From: Caldilineaceae bacterium
Lineage (GTDB): Bacteria > Chloroflexota > Anaerolineae > Caldilineales > Caldilineaceae
Assembly: GCA_020634755.1 (NCBI GenBank)
Contig: JACKBC010000001.1
Span: forward strand, 496,001 to 560,000
DNA length: 64,000 nt
Direction of reading: 5' to 3'
In this document: piece by piece, positions 17,634-26,744 of the stretch
Numbering within the stretch: the first letter of the stretch is position 1
How the letters are laid out: each line of letters starts with the position of its first letter
Position numbers and translations under genes: made by a program
Notes under the pieces: generated by a model
Databases searched by the model: none
Told to the model about the DNA's origin: nothing
What the model saw: the letters and a program-made list of their open reading frames with translations, nothing else

Positions 17634-17674
17634 AAAAGAGCGGTTTTTGCCCAAGGCAAAAACCGCTCTTTTTT
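17634..17674. terminator. Strong bidirectional terminator
   Basis: An 18-bp perfect stem (17634-17651 with 17655-17672) has a CAA loop, an A run on the left and TTTTTT on the right. It separates the convergent CnaB-like gene and pheT and can serve both. Confidence 0.93.
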
Positions 17675-17694
17675 CGCAGGACGGCGCCACAAAT

Positions 17695-20283
17695 CTACCC
17701 GCGCAACTTGGCGCTCACCACGTTCTCTACGGTGCGGATAATGCGCTGGCGCAGTTTGGTCACCTCTTTTTCGCTGAGGCTGCGGTCGGTGCTTTGATAG
17801 GTGAGCCGGTAGGCCATAGATTTGCTGCCCACCGGAATCGGGTCGCCGCGATAGATGTCGAACAGCTCCACCGCCACCAGCAGATCGCCACCGGCATCGC
17901 GGATGGCTTTTTCCAGGCGGCGGGCCGTCACCTCTTCGGTCACCTCAAAGGCCAAGTCCTCTACCACCGGCGGATAAGTGCTAATGGGCGCCATGGGTTC
18001 TACGCTCCAATCCGGCTGCACCAGCGGCGCAATGCGCAGGTCGGCAATACAAGTGCGCAGAGCGGGAATGTCAAAGCTGGCGCGTACCGTTGGGTGAATC
18101 TCGCCCATTATGCCCAGCGGCTCCCCTTTTAGCGTAATTTCGGCACAGCGCGGCCCAAATGTATTGGTGTCTGGGTGGGCGGTGAATTCAACATCTTCAT
18201 CTTTAAACCCCAATGCATGCAGCAGCGTCTCCACCACGCCTTTTAGATCAAAGAAGTCCATTTCGGCAGCGGGTGCATGGTCGGCGTCGGCGCTGTTATA
18301 AAAGCTGGTGATCTGGCGTGGGCCCACCAGCCCAATGGCCACGTGCCGTTCTTCAAAAGGCAGGACGCCATCGCCCCGTTCGGGCAGATAGATGCGCCCC
18401 ACCTCGAAAGTGGCCAGCCGATCCACAAAGCGCAAATTGCGTCCCAAGTTTTCCAATGTGCTGAGCACCAGTGAACGGCGCAGCGTGCTCCGTTCTGGCG
18501 TCAGTGGATTGGCCAGCTCCACATATGGGGCGTCGGCGCTCATTGTGGCATCGCGCAGCTTGCCATGATTTTCACGCGAAGTCAGCGGATAGTTGACCGT
18601 TTCTTGCAGGCCTATGCCGACCAGAATGTTGCGGATCGACTCCTCGGTCTCCAGCACGCGGTTGCGGCGCTGGGTGGGCAGCACATCATCGATCAGCGTG
18701 GTATTGATGCGGTCGTAGCCGATCATGCGCGCCACTTCTTCAGTCAGGTCGGCGGGATAGCGAATATCCAGTCGATGCCAAGGCGACGTGCAGGCCAGCA
18801 GCGCTTCGCCCGGTTCCCTGTGAAGCGCAAAGGTGGCGTCAGCCTCGGCATCATCCGCCACTGCATCTACCTGCTCCACGGCAAAGTCGAGCTGTCGCAG
18901 TGCGTTGGCCGCCTGCGTCAACGTAATCTCCAGCCCCAGCAGACGCTGCATGTCGCTGGCCGTGGTGTAGACGGTGGGCAACTCTTGGGGAACGGGGTAG
19001 GCGTCCACAAGGCCGGGTACAACGCGGCCCCCCGCATATTGGCGCATTAACTCGGCGGCGGCTTGAGCGGCCAGGGGATTGAGCGTGGCCGGGATGCCGC
19101 GCGCAAAGCGGTAGCTGGCTTCGCTGCTCATGCGCAGCTTTTGGGCCGTGCGCCGATTGCTGATTCCTTCAAAGGTGGCCGATTCGAGCAGAATGTTGTG
19201 CGTCGCATCGCTCACTTCGCTTTCCAGCCCACCCATAACGCCGGCAATGGCAATATCGCCGGCGGTGTCGGCAATCATGAGCATGGTATCGTCCATTTGC
19301 CGCTCTACTTCATCCAGCGTGGTAAACTTGCTGTTGGGCGCGGCCCGCCGCACAATGATGGTCGGCTTGTCCTCGCCCACGCGCTTTGCGCGTTCCACCA
19401 AAATGTCGTAATCGAAAGCGTGCAGGGGTTGCCCATATTCGAGCATAATGTAGTTGGTAATATCTACTACATTATTAATGGGACGCATGCCGGCGCGGTT
19501 GAGCCGATCCTGCATCCATTTGGGTGACGGGCCAATCTGCACATCGCGAATCAAAATGCCGGTGTAGCGATGACACAGGTCGGGGTCGTCAATGCGCACG
19601 TCAAAATAGGCGGCGGCCGTATCGTCGCCGCTGGTTTGCACATCGGCGGTCGGCAGATGTAACGCACCGCCGGTCAGCGCGGCCACTTCACGCGCCACGC
19701 CCATGATGTTTAGACAGCGCGCCATGTCGGGCGTCAGGTCCAGCGAAAGCACATCTTCGCCCAGATAGGCGCGCAGCGGCATGCCCGTGGGCGCATCCGT
19801 CGGCAGCAGCAAGATGCCTTCATGCTCATCGCTTAGCCCTAATTCACGTTCGGAACAGACCATACCGGCCGAGCGCACGCCGCGAATTTTGGATGCTTTC
19901 AGCTTTTTAAAGGGGCGCGGGCGCTCGTCGGTATACGCATCCAGCAGCACCGAGCCTTCGCGGGCAAAAGGCGCTTTGAGCACGGGTAGCGAACCATCGG
20001 CCCGGCTCTGTCCCTTGTATTGGAACAGATTGGGCGCACCCGTCACCACGCGCTCAGTTTCGGCGGCGCCATAATCCACATCGATCAGCACCAGGCGGTC
20101 GGCGTCGGGGTGAGGCCGCACTGCCGCCACCTCGCCCACCACAATGGTTTCCGGGTCCCACCAGTCGCCCACTTTTTGGATGGCGTCGACTTCCATGCCG
20201 GCCAGCGTCAAGCGGTCGGCAAGCTGTTCAGTGGAAATGGGGATATCAACAAATTCTTTTAGCCAGGACAGCGGAATTAACAT
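17695..20283 (-). CDS. pheT: Phenylalanine--tRNA ligase beta subunit
   Basis: The 862-residue protein matches bacterial PheT end to end. The N-terminus is MLIPLSWLKEFVDIPIS. An EMAP/OB tRNA-binding domain follows (GEVAAVRPHPDADRLVLIDVDYG...VVTGAPN). The B3/B4 region has RYTGILIRDVQIGPSPKWMQDRL and NNVVDITNYIMLEYGQPLHAFDYD; the B5 region is near RLDIRYPADLTEEVARMIGYD. The C-terminal FDX-ACB anticodon-binding domain has PISTYPPVVEDLAFEV and a final VENVVSAKLRG. It forms the alpha2beta2 PheRS with PheS. pheS, usually directly upstream, is absent; a Nudix gene takes its place beyond a palindromic element. Confidence 0.96.
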   Translation of the reverse strand: MLIPLSWLKEFVDIPISTEQLADRLTLAGMEVDAIQKVGDWWDPETIVVGEVAAVRPHPDADRLVLIDVDYGAAETERVVTGAPNLFQYKGQSRADGSLPVLKAPFAREGSVLLDAYTDERPRPFKKLKASKIRGVRSAGMVCSERELGLSDEHEGILLLPTDAPTGMPLRAYLGEDVLSLDLTPDMARCLNIMGVAREVAALTGGALHLPTADVQTSGDDTAAAYFDVRIDDPDLCHRYTGILIRDVQIGPSPKWMQDRLNRAGMRPINNVVDITNYIMLEYGQPLHAFDYDILVERAKRVGEDKPTIIVRRAAPNSKFTTLDEVERQMDDTMLMIADTAGDIAIAGVMGGLESEVSDATHNILLESATFEGISNRRTAQKLRMSSEASYRFARGIPATLNPLAAQAAAELMRQYAGGRVVPGLVDAYPVPQELPTVYTTASDMQRLLGLEITLTQAANALRQLDFAVEQVDAVADDAEADATFALHREPGEALLACTSPWHRLDIRYPADLTEEVARMIGYDRINTTLIDDVLPTQRRNRVLETEESIRNILVGIGLQETVNYPLTSRENHGKLRDATMSADAPYVELANPLTPERSTLRRSLVLSTLENLGRNLRFVDRLATFEVGRIYLPERGDGVLPFEERHVAIGLVGPRQITSFYNSADADHAPAAEMDFFDLKGVVETLLHALGFKDEDVEFTAHPDTNTFGPRCAEITLKGEPLGIMGEIHPTVRASFDIPALRTCIADLRIAPLVQPDWSVEPMAPISTYPPVVEDLAFEVTEEVTARRLEKAIRDAGGDLLVAVELFDIYRGDPIPVGSKSMAYRLTYQSTDRSLSEKEVTKLRQRIIRTVENVVSAKLRG

Positions 20284-20308
20284 AAGTACTCCAAACTATT
20301 TTTGCGGT

Positions 20309-20467
20309 GGACCGCCCCCTCCTAAATCCTCCCCCCAGCCACTGGGGGGAGGATTTGGCTTCGTCGACGAACTAATATCGACTATCGAAATCAGTTCGTC
20401 AACGAAGGATCTGCTCCCCTCTCCATAGCGCAGCGGACATGGAGAGGGGCAGGGGGAGAGGCGGTCC
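20309..20467. repeat. Nested palindromic element between pheT and the Nudix gene
   Basis: The outer ends GGACCGCC (20309-20316) and GGCGGTCC (20460-20467) are inverted. Inside are three further inverted pairs: a perfect 15-bp hairpin with AAATCCTCCCCCCAG (20324-20338) and its complement (20342-20356), a TTCGTCGACGAACT/AGTTCGTCAACGAA pair, and CCCCTCTCCAT/ATGGAGAGGGG. The element fills nearly the whole gap and touches the Nudix stop codon. It looks like a non-autonomous mobile palindrome. Confidence 0.75.
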
Positions 20468-21072
20468 TATTTTTTCATCATTTCACTCAGCACGTCATGG
20501 GCCAAGGCGCGCCAATGGCCCCACGCGCGGCGCTCGCCCAAGATGTTGCGTAGATCGGCGGCCACCTGTGGCAGCTGGCAGGGTAAAATGGAGCGAAATT
20601 CGGCCACCTCTTCATTACTGAGACCGTCCAATTTATCTTCCAAATTCTGCACTAAAAAGAGGTAACTGGCAAAATGGACAACCGAAGGGCCGCGATGAAA
20701 GCGATAATGCAGCAGCCCCACAAAGCGCTGCACGGCCACCTCCAAGCCGGTTTCTTCATCAATTTCGCGGTAGAGCGCATCCAACACGCTTTCGGTCCAC
20801 TCGATGCCGCCGGACGGCAGGCGGAAAATGGGGTGTGGATAGTTGTGCTTGGTGTGCAACCAAATTCCCTTACCGGGTCCTTGAATCGCAAAAACCACTT
20901 CCGCGCGCCGGTCAGAATCTGTCCGCCAGCGCTGTTCTAATGTGGTACCGGCAGCCTGTACGTCATACGTCTGGCGCAGCGGCTCGCCAAATTGACTGGC
21001 CAGACGTTGAACTTCTTCCTCATCAATAACTGGCTTGTGCAGGCTGCGCACAGCCGGGTCAACTACACACAT
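20467..21072 (-). CDS. Nudix hydrolase
   Basis: This 201-residue protein contains a full Nudix box, GGIEWTESVLDALYREIDEETGL, matching Gx5Ex7REUxEExGU at about residues 98-120. It should hydrolyse a nucleoside diphosphate linked to another moiety, using Mg2+. AGGAGAC lies 8 bases before the ATG at 21072. The N-terminal 60 residues and C-terminal 60 residues have no clear match, so the substrate is open. It precedes pheT on the same strand but is separated by a palindromic element. Confidence 0.9.
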   Translation of the reverse strand: MCVVDPAVRSLHKPVIDEEEVQRLASQFGEPLRQTYDVQAAGTTLEQRWRTDSDRRAEVVFAIQGPGKGIWLHTKHNYPHPIFRLPSGGIEWTESVLDALYREIDEETGLEVAVQRFVGLLHYRFHRGPSVVHFASYLFLVQNLEDKLDGLSNEEVAEFRSILPCQLPQVAADLRNILGERRAWGHWRALAHDVLSEMMKK

Positions 21073-21437
21073 AGCGTTTTGTCTCCTGGGTGTAATAGCG
21101 TTTGAAGGTTTCTTATAAAGGGACGCTTGCTAATCCCACAAATATGTCATTCTATTTCAAGCCCAACTTACGCAGCGCCAGGCGTCGCCAGGGAATCTGT
21201 TCATCTGTCCCTGCACTTTGCCGTCTGGCTGGAATAGCTTGCTAAGAACCCATCCATAAATTTGGTTGTGAATTCTGTGCTGTCTCCGACAGATCGGTTT
21301 GGCACAGAGAATTTATGGACAGACGCTAAGGGCTCTGGGCGCCACACAACTGTTGTATATGAGCTTCGCGCTGCGGCGCGCAACCGCTGTTATTTGTATG
21401 GATGGGATCACATGAGTGTATGAGGTAGAATAAATTG

Positions 21438-21516
21438 GACTGACGCAAGCGCGGGTCAAAATCAGCTGGTCAACAATTTGCTTCTCTTGTGGTGATCAAC
21501 CGGCGCTGCATAAGTC
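21438..21516. repeat. Family 1 related element
   Basis: The left end GACTGACGCAAGC and right end GCTGCATAAGTC are near-inverted copies of each other and of the other family 1 ends. The length is 79 bp. Confidence 0.6.
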
Positions 21517-21558
21517 GTGATGGTTTTTAAGTTACTGTTCAGAAATATGCTGGCTACC

Positions 21559-21591
21559 AAACCTGTCAGGTCTTCAAGACCTGACAGGTTT
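21559..21591. repeat. 33-bp perfect palindrome
   Basis: AAACCTGTCAGGTCTT and AAGACCTGACAGGTTT flank a single C. It could work as the terminator of the membrane-protein operon that starts on the other side (stop at 21636), although there is no long T tract. Similar CCTGTCAGGTC palindromes are recalled from other bacterial genomes. Confidence 0.8.
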
Positions 21592-21635
21592 AAATCTACA
21601 AATCAATTTTGAATGAACCCTAAATCGTGACAGAT

Positions 21636-23567
21636 TTAGCGTGCAAAAAAGCTGGACCACAGTCCGGCTAGGATTAAAAGAAACGCGGTCAATGCCGAGA
21701 CAATTTTGCCCGCCGTGCGTGGGGGCGTGTCCTCAAACCGCAGCAGCACATAGCCTTCCCCTTGGGGAACGGGGACAGTCATACGCCCCAGCGTGCCCGT
21801 TTCTTCGGGAATGATCTCCAGCGTGCGCACGGGGGAGCCGTGCTTGCCATCGAGCAGATAGGCCGTCCAGCCCGGATAGTAAAACTGGTTGAAGATAATG
21901 CGCCGATCTGCCTGGCCGGAGAAATACCAGACCTCTTCCATCACCGAGTTGTGGGCTACCGAATCGACCACAAAGCCGGTACCCGGCGTATAGTCCATTA
22001 AGTCGTCATCATAGTCGACCATGGAACGAATCGGCGCGACGGGGCTGTCTGGATGGGCCCGCTCTTCATCAATATAGCTCTGGGCAATGGGTCCCCACAT
22101 GGGCACCTCCTTGACCCAACGCGTGCTGCCGGTCATTTCGTCGGACGAGCGCTGGAAGCGCATGAGCGCCGGCAAGCCAATGGGGCCTTCTACCGGTTCG
22201 CTGATCTCAATGTGCAAAAGCGGGTAGCTGCCCAGCACAATCACCGCCACCAGCGCCAGCAGCTGGGGCGTCAACCGATTGCGCGCCTGATTCAGCATTA
22301 AGAGAGGATGAGCGATCATGCCGGCCAGGATGCTCAGACAGAGCGTGGCAATGGTGAACCAGCGCCACGGAAATTGCGCCGAGCGCAAAATAGCGCTGAT
22401 CAGCGGCGCGTCCCACAGCGGCGCGGCAATTTGTAGAGCCAGAATGGCGGTGGTGGCCCCGGCCAGCCCAAAGCAGGCCAGCTCCCAGCGTATCTTGGGT
22501 AGCCGTCGCCACAGCAGAATAAACGCCACCGCGGCCAGGATCAGCGGAACCGCGCCCAGCTGAAAACCAATGGTGTCGTCCGGGCCCTGCTTGCTAATAC
22601 CAAATCCCCACTGCGGGCTAAAGAGCTGGAAAAAATAGACAAAGTTGCCGCGGAAATCGTAACGACCGTCATACCATTGATCCACGCGCACGTCACCATA
22701 TTCGAGCACCATGGGCAACCAGAAGATGCAGCTCAGCCCCATGGCCGCGGCCATGCCCAGCGCCGGCGCCAGCGCCCGCCGCGCCCAAGCGCCAAAACGC
22801 ACCCAAAGCGGCAACATGAGATCTTGCGTCCCATCTGGCGTACCGTATTGCACCAGCAGTACTAGAAAATAGACGCCCAGCAGCGGCAAAAAGAGCAGCG
22901 TCACCAACTGGCTGGTCAAAAGCAGGCCCGCTACGCTAACGGCAAGCCCGGCAATGGCGGCATAGGACGGTTGCAATATGCATTGACGCACGGCCCACAG
23001 CGCCAGCGGCAGCCAAACAAAAGCCATGCTTTCGGCCAGGTTGGCGCGCACGTACAGGTTGAGCAGATGATAGGGTGCATATACATAAACCAGCGCCGCA
23101 CAGAGCGCAGCTTGGCGCCCGGTCCACGTACGCATGTAGGCATACATGGCGGTGGCGCTGCCCAAAATGCTCAACCCAAAGACAGATTTAATGGCGCCCG
23201 TGTAGCTCAATTTGCCATAATAGAGCAGAAGTTCGGCCACAAAATGGCTGAACGGCCCATAGATGTTAAAGAATGGATAGCCGTAGCCAAACGTAAAATC
23301 TGGGCTCCAGCGCGGCCACCAAACGCCATCTTGCCAAAGCCGGTTAAACTCAAAGAGAAAGTAGATGTGGTGACGGGCATCATTGGCGCTCCAAAAGTAG
23401 CCTGGCTGCAGAAACGGCGCCACAGCAAAGAGCGAAAAGCAGAGCGTCAGCCACAGAAAACCATCGCGCCACAGGGGGCGACGGTTTGCATCTGTATGGG
23501 CGACTTGGTTATGGGAATTGGCGGAATCCAGCGCGACGTTGGCTGCGCCCATTGTCCTATTGGCCAT
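21636..23567 (-). CDS. Large polytopic membrane protein, PTPS-related family
   Basis: This 643-residue protein has about 11-13 hydrophobic helices and resembles the membrane family called 6-pyruvoyl-tetrahydropterin synthase-related, which is distant from YfhO/GT39-type glycosyltransferases. Typical is an early acidic loop followed by PDFTFGYGYPFFNIYGPFSHFVAELLL, then LVYVYAPYHLLNLYVRANLAESMAFVWLPL. The C-terminal 150 residues form an extracytoplasmic domain (FYYPGWTAYLLDGKHGSP). The start ATG at 23567 overlaps the upstream stop by 11 bp; ATG at 23552, preceded by AGGAC, is an alternative. A lipid-linked sugar transferase role is only an inference. Confidence 0.75.
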   Translation of the reverse strand: MANRTMGAANVALDSANSHNQVAHTDANRRPLWRDGFLWLTLCFSLFAVAPFLQPGYFWSANDARHHIYFLFEFNRLWQDGVWWPRWSPDFTFGYGYPFFNIYGPFSHFVAELLLYYGKLSYTGAIKSVFGLSILGSATAMYAYMRTWTGRQAALCAALVYVYAPYHLLNLYVRANLAESMAFVWLPLALWAVRQCILQPSYAAIAGLAVSVAGLLLTSQLVTLLFLPLLGVYFLVLLVQYGTPDGTQDLMLPLWVRFGAWARRALAPALGMAAAMGLSCIFWLPMVLEYGDVRVDQWYDGRYDFRGNFVYFFQLFSPQWGFGISKQGPDDTIGFQLGAVPLILAAVAFILLWRRLPKIRWELACFGLAGATTAILALQIAAPLWDAPLISAILRSAQFPWRWFTIATLCLSILAGMIAHPLLMLNQARNRLTPQLLALVAVIVLGSYPLLHIEISEPVEGPIGLPALMRFQRSSDEMTGSTRWVKEVPMWGPIAQSYIDEERAHPDSPVAPIRSMVDYDDDLMDYTPGTGFVVDSVAHNSVMEEVWYFSGQADRRIIFNQFYYPGWTAYLLDGKHGSPVRTLEIIPEETGTLGRMTVPVPQGEGYVLLRFEDTPPRTAGKIVSALTAFLLILAGLWSSFFAR

Positions 23568-25167
23568 ACAGCACCAGCTTATCATCGGTGATGCCCGCGG
23601 CGTCGGTTACCAGGAGGCGCTGGCCATCTCGCCAGTCGTAGTAGCCAAAGATATAGCGCAGGTCAGTGCGGGCCGCGGGCGCCACGCCAGAGAGGTCAAG
23701 TTGATAGGTGTCGGTAAAGATTTCGCCCGGTTGCCAGCTTGTGGCCGGCTGTAAACCTTGCAGCGGCTGTGTGTCGAGCTGCGCCACCACCGTTGTTTGG
23801 CCATCTTCCTCAGCCAGCGCCTGAAAAAAGACATTATAATCAAAAGCAAGCGGCTGTAGCGTCTGCCAGGTGACATTCAGTTGCGCCGTAGCGGCTTCCG
23901 TTGGCGCTCCAGCAGAGACCGCCGCGGCTAGCACAATAAACTGGTCGCGTTGGTCGGGCTGCTGCTGCGCGGCGTCCTGATAGGGCTGGCCCACAGCGGC
24001 CACCGGCTGGGTGGGCGCATCCAATTGCGTAAAGCTAGTGGTCAAGTAGGGATAGCTGCTCAGCACGGCCAGCGCCATTAAAACACTCCAATAGGGCGTA
24101 GTGTGGAGGGTCCGGTTGAGGCGCGGCAAGCTGGCGGCCATGGTGACCAGCCACGGCGTTGCCAACAGCAGCAGCTGCCACGGGTAGCGCAACAAGCGGT
24201 CGGCGCTGGTTAGGCGCCAGAGCGGCTGGCTCATGTTCAGGCTGAGCAAAATCAGCCCTATTGTGGCCACGATGCAAAAAGTCCACAATCTGGCCGTGAA
24301 AGGCGCCAGCGCTTCATCACTTCCTGCATAGCGCAGCCAGAGCGCCACAATGCTGAATGCCACTACCGCAAAGCCAAGCTGAAATGGATAGCCGTCCTGC
24401 CAGCCGGCAATGCTGGGCGCCACTTGCCAGCCGTTGCCAAAAAGCTGAAAAAAGTAGACAAAATGATCATAAAATGCCACGGGCGGCGGTCCCTGAATCG
24501 ACCAGAGCGGAATTAAACTCACCAGGCCGGCCACGGCGCCCGTGCACACAATAAACGTGCTCAGCCGGTCACGTTCGATCAGCAGTACATAGAGCAGCAG
24601 CAACAGCGTGGCGAAGACCGCCAGCCCAGCCTGCACGCGCCACATCCACAGTAGGCTAAAGACTGCGGCCCCAGCCGCGGCCGGCGTGCGGCGCACCCTG
24701 AAAACGCGCAATCCAGCCAGCACCAGCGGCAGCAAGCCCATAATCAGCGCATCGCTTAGACTGCCGCGTATATATATAGTGGCCAAAAAGGGAGGCGCCA
24801 GCATATACAGGACGCCCGCCAACCCGGCGGCTCGATCGCCCAGTGCCGATTGCAGCCAAATGTAAACACCCAATCCGCCGGCAATGAGGGCAAAAGCAAA
24901 GACGGCGCGCACCGCCGCCTCTAGCCCCATGCCCAAGAGCAGTAGCGGCTGCACCAGCATAAAGGTGGCGCTGCCCATGCCGCGCCAAACGTCGGGCGTG
25001 GTCGCCACATCGGCAACCGCCTGAATGGTTGTGGCGTTGAAAAGGGGAACATATCCTTCTAGCGCCCGCCAATAACCTGGATAGGTGGTGGGCGCCCAGG
25101 CAAAGACGCTTAGGCACAAAACGGTCCAAAAACCGATGCGCACCATTTTGCCGTAAGAAGAGTTCAT
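23557..25167 (-). CDS. Polytopic membrane protein, paralogue of the downstream gene
   Basis: This 536-residue protein has about ten to eleven helices with the same plan as the next gene. Shared features are an amphipathic YDHFVYFFQLFGNGW segment, where the neighbour has FVYFFQLFSPQWGF, and a RYPWQLLLLATPWL helix matching the neighbour's QFPWRWFTIATLCLS. The C-terminus is a soluble beta-rich domain. The acidic first loop and GYGYP motif of the PTPS-related family are missing. The two genes overlap and run as one operon. The function is unknown; a partner or degenerate paralogue in envelope glycan assembly is conceivable. Confidence 0.7.
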   Translation of the reverse strand: MNSSYGKMVRIGFWTVLCLSVFAWAPTTYPGYWRALEGYVPLFNATTIQAVADVATTPDVWRGMGSATFMLVQPLLLLGMGLEAAVRAVFAFALIAGGLGVYIWLQSALGDRAAGLAGVLYMLAPPFLATIYIRGSLSDALIMGLLPLVLAGLRVFRVRRTPAAAGAAVFSLLWMWRVQAGLAVFATLLLLLYVLLIERDRLSTFIVCTGAVAGLVSLIPLWSIQGPPPVAFYDHFVYFFQLFGNGWQVAPSIAGWQDGYPFQLGFAVVAFSIVALWLRYAGSDEALAPFTARLWTFCIVATIGLILLSLNMSQPLWRLTSADRLLRYPWQLLLLATPWLVTMAASLPRLNRTLHTTPYWSVLMALAVLSSYPYLTTSFTQLDAPTQPVAAVGQPYQDAAQQQPDQRDQFIVLAAAVSAGAPTEAATAQLNVTWQTLQPLAFDYNVFFQALAEEDGQTTVVAQLDTQPLQGLQPATSWQPGEIFTDTYQLDLSGVAPAARTDLRYIFGYYDWRDGQRLLVTDAAGITDDKLVLYGQ

Positions 25168-25250
25168 GTGGAAAATTATAACATGCGCCTAAAGCGAGGC
25201 TGAAACCTGCGTCTATATCTTGCGTCTATATTTGATGAGGAGTTGTATCC

Positions 25251-26672
25251 GTGAACCCAACCCCAAACGAACCCCAGCTGACTTCCGGCGCTACGCCCAG
25301 AGAAGTGGCAGACGCTTTGAAGCCGCTGGTCGACTTTGCGGCGCCGCCATTATCCCTGCCGCAGCTGCAACAGCTGCTGGATGAACGCTTGACGCCGCAC
25401 CTCATGCGCTATGACCAACCCACGTTTCATTCAATGTTCAATGCTTTTCCGTCGGCGGCGGCGCAGGTGGGCGCGCAACTGGCGCTAAGCTGGAACCAGG
25501 GCGTTACCAACTGGCAGGTTTCACCGGGCGGCGCCATGTTGGAAGAGCTGTGTTGCGCCGCGCTCTGTCGCCTGTTCCAGCTGGGGCCGGACGCCGACGC
25601 CACCTTTATGTACTCGGGTACCTATGCCAATCAACAGGCGCTCTATTTGGCGCTGCATCGTCATGCCGAACGCCGCGGTTTTGATCTGGCACAGCAGGGG
25701 CTGGCCGGGTTTGCTCAGCACGGTAAGGGGGCTCGGCCCGTGGTGCTGGCTTCGCAGGACGCCCATTTTTCCATGCGGCACGCCGTACGTATGCTGGGCT
25801 TGGGCGAAGAGAGTTTACTCCTGCTGCCGTTGGATGCGGAGCGACGGATTGATGTGGCGGTCGCGCGCACCATTCTGGCCGAACTGGCTCCACAGCGTGA
25901 ATTGCTCTGCCTTGTGGCCACGGCGGGAACGACTGTCACGGGCGCCGTAGACCCAATTGCGCCGCTGGCCGAATTGTGTGCGGCGCATGGCGGCTGGCTG
26001 CATGTGGATGGCGCATATGGCTACGCCTATAAATTGGCGCCTCAATGGGCGCATCTCTTTGCCGGAGATGACCTGGCCGATTCGATTACGTGGGATCCGC
26101 ACAAGCAGCTGGGCGCGCCCATCCCCAGCTCGCTGCTCTTTGTACGCAATTGGCGCGATTTTAACCGCATGGCGATCCACAGCGGCTATTTTAATCGCAC
26201 CCAAGCGTCAGCAGATGACGTGGAAATGCCAGCCCCCAACCCTGGCTTAAAATCACCACCCACGACGCGACCGCTGGCGGCTTTGCCGCTGGTGACTATT
26301 TTACGCGGACTCGGTCTGGACGGCGTAGTGACGGAATTGCGCGCCCATCTGCAAGCTATTCACAACCTGGCGCAGCGGCTAGCCCATGAACCCTATATTG
26401 AGCTGTGCCATCGACCCGCCACCGGCATTCTCTGCTTTCGCGTAACGCCGCCCAACCATTCTCCGTCTCAATTAGATGCCGTGCAGCGTCAGATTTACGA
26501 ATATATTATGGCGTCGGGCCGGCGCACAATTTCTTTGGCGCAATTAGATGCACGCACCGTATTGCGGCTGGTTGTAGTTTCGGCAGCCGTAACGCTGGAT
26601 GAGCTCATGGAAACGGTGCGGATTGCTCGTGATTTTGGTGTGTACGGGCCGGCCGGAACGGTGGATGCGTAG
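25251..26672 (+). CDS. Group II PLP-dependent amino acid decarboxylase
   Basis: The 473-residue protein has the fold-type I decarboxylase pattern of the aromatic-amino-acid/diaminobutyrate/glutamate decarboxylase group. Visible are HSMFNAFPSAAAQVGAQLA and NWQVSPGGAMLEE in the substrate region, MYSGTYANQQAL, SQDAHFSMRHAVRMLG, ATAGTTVTGAVDP, WLHVDGAYGYAY with the Asp that contacts the PLP nitrogen, and the Schiff-base Lys in ITWDPHKQLG. The start is GTG at 25251 with GAGGAG 8 bases upstream. Substrate choice among L-DOPA, Tyr, Trp, diaminobutyrate or Glu cannot be read. Confidence 0.9.
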   Translation: MNPTPNEPQLTSGATPREVADALKPLVDFAAPPLSLPQLQQLLDERLTPHLMRYDQPTFHSMFNAFPSAAAQVGAQLALSWNQGVTNWQVSPGGAMLEELCCAALCRLFQLGPDADATFMYSGTYANQQALYLALHRHAERRGFDLAQQGLAGFAQHGKGARPVVLASQDAHFSMRHAVRMLGLGEESLLLLPLDAERRIDVAVARTILAELAPQRELLCLVATAGTTVTGAVDPIAPLAELCAAHGGWLHVDGAYGYAYKLAPQWAHLFAGDDLADSITWDPHKQLGAPIPSSLLFVRNWRDFNRMAIHSGYFNRTQASADDVEMPAPNPGLKSPPTTRPLAALPLVTILRGLGLDGVVTELRAHLQAIHNLAQRLAHEPYIELCHRPATGILCFRVTPPNHSPSQLDAVQRQIYEYIMASGRRTISLAQLDARTVLRLVVVSAAVTLDELMETVRIARDFGVYGPAGTVDA

Positions 26673-26744
26673 GCCATGGGCATGAATTGTGGCGCTGGTC
26701 TGCGCCGAACGCTCCCGTTGTTCATGCTTCAAACAGATTACAGC

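Larger units (their letters stand above)
21073..21635. other. 563-bp interval with several inverted repeats
   Basis: No credible gene is seen. Contents: a half-copy of the family 1 end (ACTTACGCAGC, about 21167), an imperfect inverted repeat around AATTCTGTGC (21271-21280) and GCACAGAGAATT (21302-21313), a diverged family 1 element (21438-21516) and a 33-bp palindrome (21559-21591). Confidence 0.6.

Noticed and set aside
20284..20466. pheS fragment or T-box-like leader between pheT and the Nudix gene
   Set aside because: The sequence is fully accounted for by inverted repeats, with no T-box consensus or PheS-like residues.
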